DNA of 64,000 bases from Rhea pennata (taxonomy: Eukaryota > Chordata > Aves > Rheiformes > Rheidae), in the NCBI RefSeq assembly GCF_028389875.1, contig NC_084702.1, forward strand, positions 59,684,553 to 59,748,552. Direction: 5' to 3'. Within the stretch, counting starts at the first letter, position 1, and the number at the start of each line of letters is the position of its first letter. Shown in pieces: positions 54,831-64,000 of the stretch. The position numbers and the translations under genes are program-made. The notes under the pieces were generated by a model, which searched no databases, had not been told where the DNA came from, and was given only the letters and a program-made list of their open reading frames with translations.

Positions 54831-57504
54831 TAATTAATTAACACATTATACATTTCTCTGATTAATGTGTGCTCCGTTGCAATAGACACAATAATAATAC
54901 AGATATATGAGCTGTCATATAAATTGACATTTAACTTCTGTGGTCATGTGTGTGCAGGTACTGCACTGAGGCATGTTTACTGCTTAATCTCCCAATCTTT
55001 CTTTGAAAATAATTTTAAAACAGATGTTAGACTGAGCTGATATGTCAGTTTCAATGTACGCACCAATATAACAATATTTTAATTAATGTGGCATGCTTTT
55101 GTGAAAATTGTATAAATACTCTTTTCTTTCTCTCTCCTTTCCTCTCTCTTATTATATTGTTGCATATACAGCCTTGGTTCATATAGTAATGGCTGGGTTT
55201 TGGCATTAATACCTACACAATAGAAAAAAATGTGGCTGTAACTTACAGTGGACTAAAATTAGTTGGTTAATTGTAATTACAGATCATATTCCCAGACACT
55301 ATTGGCATTTTTTAATAGCCGTTAGACCTCAGGATTTCTTTTTCCAGTTTTCATAGTTGCAAAACCTCTTGTATCTCTTGAGATGGAGCTACAGAGCAAT
55401 TCTATCAGTTTGTAGATCTGAGTTCAATTTTATGAAAATGTATCAGTGCTGCCATCTTTTGGACATTATTTAAAAATTCATTAGGCAGAAACTAGGACGT
55501 GGTTAAGTCACTTTAATGTGGACATTGTTCATGAGGCATGTGAGGAAAAAGTATTCTATTATCAAAGAACTAATTTAGAAAAAAATCCTACCGTGGTCTT
55601 TGATTTCATGCTTCTTAAATATGCATTTGAGCCCACAAGTGCCCACTCTTTTGTGAGTGTATAAAGGTCTTACTGTGCTAGATGCTTTGCATGTACGTTG
55701 AAAAATAGTTTGTGACCTGAAAACCTTAAAACACGTTGCAGTTACCTTTTCTTCAGTGCTATGTAAAGAATATTAATAATGCTTGCAGCTATATATTCTT
55801 TTGGTGTTTAGTTACGCATTCCTCAGATGGAACTCATTTTGCATACGGAAACCCACCATTTCCATGAGGGCATTTTAGATGCGTTTGTTCTCATTCGATT
55901 TGAAGTATTTATTTGGGGACCTGATTATTCAAAAATATATTCACTTTCTGGGAGACTGAAAGATGAACAGGTCAGTACAACTTGGGAAAAAAAAATCAGT
56001 CTGCTGGATCTGAGTGCAGAGAAAAAGATCCTTCCAGAGAAATGCTGAAAGCTCAGTTATATGATTTCCTAAAACTGAAATGGTATGGCTCTGACCTAGG
56101 CTTTGATTTCCCTGGGCTTCAGGCCAATGAATGCATGGGGATTTCTCCAACTTTTTGCATTCTGCAGAGCAAAGTCTAGTCTAGTCCACATCTCACTCTT
56201 TGGATCTTTTGGATGGCTTGTGATCCATTGAATGTGGGCTGATATGGAAATAACTTTTTTTTTTTTAATTGAATTTCAATTTGTTGTTTTGTCATCTTGC
56301 AAAATTCTGTTGGTTATGGTGTAATTGGAAATTAAGAGAGTAAAATATTTCAGTAGTGTATGTAATGCTTTCAGACTGCTTTGCAGGGTGCTATAAATAC
56401 TAGTATCTGGTGCTTATTCACAGTATTACAATCCAAATTCAGTTTATTTCTACCTGTTTTATGGTAGGTGATTCATCTGGCGTGCATGTAGTTTTTAGGG
56501 TGAGGCTCTGTATTGATTAATTTTTATGGCTGATCTTGCTGTGTTGTGTTTCTTATCTGTTCTCCCCCCATTAGCCAGTGACACATGCAACAGACTTTTA
56601 GCTGTGCCGCCAGAGAAATCTTTTCAAATCCATCCCAACTTCTACTCATGTCATTCCCTCCACCCTGCTCTCCTTAGCAATTCTCCCTCAGCCATATGCA
56701 TTTTACTCCACCGATTATTAATAGTGATTACTGATGAGGGGGAGAGGTGCCGCTTTCCTCGTTCTGTTTGTCCCTTGAAACACCCTAGCTAAAGCATGCA
56801 CAGCGTTGCTTAGCCTACCTTTGGATAAGAAAACAACGTGTGTCTCCTACGTAGCAGGCTGGCCAGTTAGACCGGAAGTCCCTCCTGCCTGTCTAGGTAG
56901 CTACTCCGCACCGGTGTACCTTCCGCTTGGGAGATAACCCATTCTCACAGACTGGCCAGGTGAAAATGTGGCTTTTTCAACTGGCAGCCTCACTTGCCAC
57001 ATCTATGCTCTCATACTCTCCTACTCCCATGTTGTGCAGGCCTAAGCTAACCTGACCTCTTATGTGATACAGTTGCCTTTTTGTCTTTGGAACTGGCATT
57101 GTATTGTCAGATAGCGTCTGTTTGGGTCTTTTCTGAACTCAGATGTTGAAAGAATTAGTAAGTCAAATTTTTTGTTATTCTATGACAGAACAAAAACAAG
57201 AATTAAAATGGTTGCCACATCACATTTTCCAGCTTCCTCTCTAAGAATTTTGCAGAATGATCTGTAGGACAAATGTTTTTTATGTGCTATACAATGTACA
57301 AACATTGTTTTTAGGGCGTTTTATTTGTTAAGTAAGAACTCCAGAATTTAATTTCACCATTTAGTATGTAAATAATGCCTGTAGGCTGTACCATCAGTGA
57401 AGGACAAAAGAGTTGCAGTGGTAACTCACATCAGTATTCAAATAGGTAACAGAGCTGTTGGAAACAAAGCACGCTTGAGTGTTGTTTTTATTTACATGCC
57501 TGGA

Positions 57505-57525
57505 TTTTTTTTTTTTTTTTTTTTT
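57505..57525 (+). repeat. Poly(T) tract
   Basis: About 21 T residues in intergenic DNA. Confidence 0.9.
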
Positions 57526-57985
57526 AATAGAGAAGAGAATCTTGTTTTGGGAATAAGGTCTCAGTAGTACATTGGCAAATTACATACACCATTCTGTATG
57601 CATCGAACAGAAAGCATTCATGCATATTGAAATCTTGATCACAAAGACTTTGCTGTGGCATATACTTATGCATTTATGATACAGTTCATTATAGCAGATT
57701 TTGCTGTTCATGTATTTGTTGTTGCCCTAGATATTATTGTAAAAGGAAATTCAGAATGTATTTCAATCATTTAAACTACTTCCAGTGTGAATAGTGAGTA
57801 TAAATACTGTATTGTATGCATTTACACAAAAACCTGTGGCTAAATCAATAATAAAAAATTTGTAACAATGAGCAAGGAAATTGTCATCCACTGTAGGGAA
57901 ATGTATTGGGTTAAGTAGTGCTGATGCTGACAGGCTTGTACAATAAAGATGCTGCTGCTCACTGGAACAAGCTGGATGTCAGAAG

Positions 57986-58037
57986 AGACACAGACACACA
58001 GACACAGACGCACGAGATGGAATACACACACACACAC
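57986..58037 (+). repeat. Impure (CA)n microsatellite
   Basis: Runs of CACAGA and (AC)n interrupted by GAGATG. Confidence 0.85.
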
Positions 58038-59265
58038 GAGATGAAGTAAGGTATCAGCTTCATAAATAATGTTTTGTTGCCAGTTAGGTCATAACCTTTT
58101 CTTATGGCATTTTGTGAGTGTGTGAATGTGTACGTTCTGTTCCTAGAGGATGTGCCAATTTCCTGTAGCCAGCTGGGACCGACAGAGAAAAACAGATCTT
58201 GGAAGTTGTACACCTTTGTATTTCCTCATGGTTGCTGAATTTTCTTTTGGGCCTGTGGAGAGGAGGAGAACACAGGGCTGCTTGTCGTTGGCACAAGTAG
58301 TCTGAATTACACACCAGAGCATATGTTTCTGAAGGCATCAAAGTGCCATCCTCTCTCCCTATTAAGACATTGTGAATGGGTGCATTTGGGGTAATGGGCT
58401 AGTTGCACAGATTGCTCACTGCATACCACGTCAGCTGCTCTGTGAAAACTGCCAGCACAGTATAACACAGCATAATACGCTAAGGTTTATCAACAGTAAT
58501 TTTTGAGATGCAAAGCCTGAATATTGAACCGAAGCATATCACTGACCTATCACTGCCTGGGAACACAGCTGAGAACTGAGATCTGCTCCTCAAGTTAAAT
58601 AGGTAGGTAGACAGATAGCTTGGGAGGTAGTAGATACGGGATGAGAGAGATGAAGTGTTGCATAAAAAGGTGAAGGAGGTAGAAAGTCCTGTATTAGAGA
58701 GGTCAAGGTAGGAGAAGGCACAGAGTGTCCTCAGTGTTTCGGATAGTGGCATAGGTGGTCAGGGATCAATATCAAAGATTAGGGTTAGACAAACAGAGGA
58801 AGAATGGAGGTGGGCCCTGCCTCTTACACGTCTTGCTTAGAGCTTTACTTTATTTAAGGCTGGCTCGGGGACAGAGGCTTGGTGCCTAGCTTTTTGGATA
58901 GAGGACTACAGAGTAAGTTTGCAAGGTCTTGTTCACTGAGTGGGTTTTACAAGCCATTTCCATAGTACTGGATCATTATTCAGGAAGACAAATTCCTGCC
59001 TTTCCCTTTTGAGATTAAATTAGAACTTAGTTTTTGGGTCTAGCTGCAGATACTGCATTATTATTTCTTCAATGTGGATATTTTCTTCCTTTTACAGCAA
59101 ACAGTATTTCAGGAAAAGTATGCAGAAAAAAAATCAGTAAAATAATAGATGCTAGGTACAGTTCAGTGATTAAATGATAAACTGCTTTTGGAAGGGAGGA
59201 TATAACTACGGGTGTTTTCTATACCAAGGAAACAATTCCATGTTAACCACCACTAAACCTTTATG

Positions 59266-59335
59266 TAAAAAAAAAAAAAAAAGAGAGAGAGAGAGAGAGA
59301 GGGAGAGAGGGAGAGAGAGAAAAGGAAAGGAAAGA
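59266..59335 (+). repeat. Poly(A) followed by (GA)n microsatellite
   Basis: About 16 A, then a long GA/GGGA/AAAGG purine run. Confidence 0.9.
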
Positions 59336-59761
59336 AATTGGTCCCTGTTAACATGCTGGGTCAATGTGGAGTGGCAGAAGGGCTCATACTATTATGGATT
59401 GCAAGGGGTAAGGTGACCTACTATGCAGGGTAGCTACAGAGTTTTATGGGTTTCATGGTGTAGCATAATGTCCATTGACCACAGTGTTGCAGTCGAACCC
59501 AAGTTTAGTTCTGATGTCTTGCCTGTCACTTCGAAACATCAGTACAATGAGTCTGACATGTTTTAATCTATCACTGCTACTAGCTGTCATTCTAGCATTT
59601 ATAAGTTCATCGTAATTTTTTGTCTTTGTACAAGTGCATCTTGAAATGGAAAAGATTACCAAAACTTTGTATAGTACTCTAATGATAAGATTAAAAAAAA
59701 AAGACAATATATTCTGGCAATATAACTAGAAATAAGGCAACATTTAATTTAAATAAAAAAC

Positions 59762-60662
59762 TTTATTAACAATGTAAAATGTTTAATATCTTACAATCTG
59801 AGCTAATTCTGGCATGCCCTATAAGAGTTAACAGTGATACGTAGACACCATGCTTTAAATTCTATTGGAAACAAAATGGGTTAGTGGTGTGTAGTACATT
59901 GTAGGGTAACTTTATTTTACAACATCTGCTTTTAATAAATAGCTATTTTTTTTCCAAAAGGTTGGAGAGATACCATTGACTTAAAAGGAAATTTATTATT
60001 TCTATGCATTGTACAGTATGTTGATATTATAATTTCTCTGTATTTACAAGATCTAAATATTTTTATATGGTTTGTGTATCATAAATTAAGATATTTTTCT
60101 ATGAAGCTTTTAGATTGAGATAGAGTGGAAGACTAAATATGAATGAGAGCACAAAAAGCAACTGTAGATTTTGTGCAAATTCTGTTACAATATTGTCTAA
60201 ATGTTTTAGAACTTTAATACTTTTGCTATTAAATAGCTTTCTATGCTTAAAGACCATTAGAATATGACCAAGTATTTTAATGTGATACTAATGAATACTG
60301 TACTATGCACAAACTTTTAGCTGTAGTTCAAACAATAAAAAATTAAAAATGATCTATTAAACATAATGCATGTGTCTTTCTTTGAGTCATTTAAGCATGC
60401 AAAACATATTTTAAAAAGTTTTAGAAACATTCTTAGTTATGCTAGATTTGTTCCACAACTGATTCTTGAACACCGTAACTTTAAATTGTTAAAACTCTTT
60501 ATTTTGAAAACGGGGATGGAGCAGAAGAGAAAAAGGAACAGGCTAGTGTAGAAAATATACTTTATAATCAAGAATAGTAACGTTCATCTTTGCAGTGATC
60601 AAATGATAGTGGTTTAATCAAAGTTACGATTTTATTGTCATTTCTGTACTTAATCTGTACTT
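59762..60662 (-). other. RGS7BP: Probable RGS7BP 3' UTR
   Basis: AT-rich, repeat-poor sequence after the stop on the minus strand. Candidate AATAAA signals (TTTATT on the plus strand) occur at 59911-59916 and 59762-59767. The end is not determined; mammalian RGS7BP has a long 3' UTR. Confidence 0.4.

Positions 60663-64000
<3,338 letters not shown>

Larger units (their letters stand above)
54831..59265. other. Intergenic, nothing recognised apart from simple repeats
   Basis: AT-rich DNA upstream of the presumed RGS7BP 3' end. Open frames of 60-90 codons occur (for example 55827-56048 and 56526-56792 on plus) but have no recognisable product. Confidence 0.5.

Overview
This 64 kb window is AT-rich vertebrate DNA, almost certainly from a bird. 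CR1 LINEs of several ages are the dominant dispersed repeats. A short SINE joins a tRNA-Ile-like head to a CR1 3' tail, an arrangement known from the songbird family TguSINE1, so a passerine is my best guess but is not proven. The gene order CWC27 - SREK1IP1 - RGS7BP matches human 5q12.3 in reverse; that block lies on the bird Z chromosome, so Z linkage is inferred from synteny and not read from the sequence.

Three protein-coding genes are supported by exon-by-exon translation with intact splice sites. CWC27 (minus strand) has its first ten coding exons between 28599 and 15352; its last exons lie beyond the left edge, and positions 1-15351 are intron. SREK1IP1 (plus strand) is complete in five coding exons from 28991 to 34737, encoding 156 residues. 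The two start codons are 392 bp apart, head to head, in a CpG island with a YY1-type motif, so they probably share a promoter. RGS7BP (minus strand) is represented by its last two coding exons at 63338-63268 and 60754-60663; the rest lies beyond the right edge. CWC27 and SREK1IP1 are both tied to pre-mRNA splicing. RGS7BP anchors R7-RGS/G-beta-5 complexes in neurons.

The 25 kb between SREK1IP1 and RGS7BP holds no gene I recognise; in human the SHISAL2B gene sits there. It contains an orphan CpG island (about 46.03-46.55 kb) with well-formed plus-strand splice sites downstream (possible lncRNA), a 2.3 kb degenerate G-rich minisatellite with a unit of about 19 bp (50.14-52.41 kb), an AT palindromic tract (54.09-54.27 kb), and an ancient CR1 relic.

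The remaining space is intron or intergenic DNA with CR1 copies at about 8.2-8.9, 9.7-10.6, 18.6-19.9, 26.85-28.17, 30.87-31.05 and 54.5-54.8 kb, simple repeats, and an unexplained coding-like relic at 4.25-4.85 kb. The most unusual elements are the minisatellite with its possible higher-order periodicity, the orphan CpG island with spliced exons, and the 4.2-4.9 kb relic. I found no CRISPR array, operon or other prokaryotic system.
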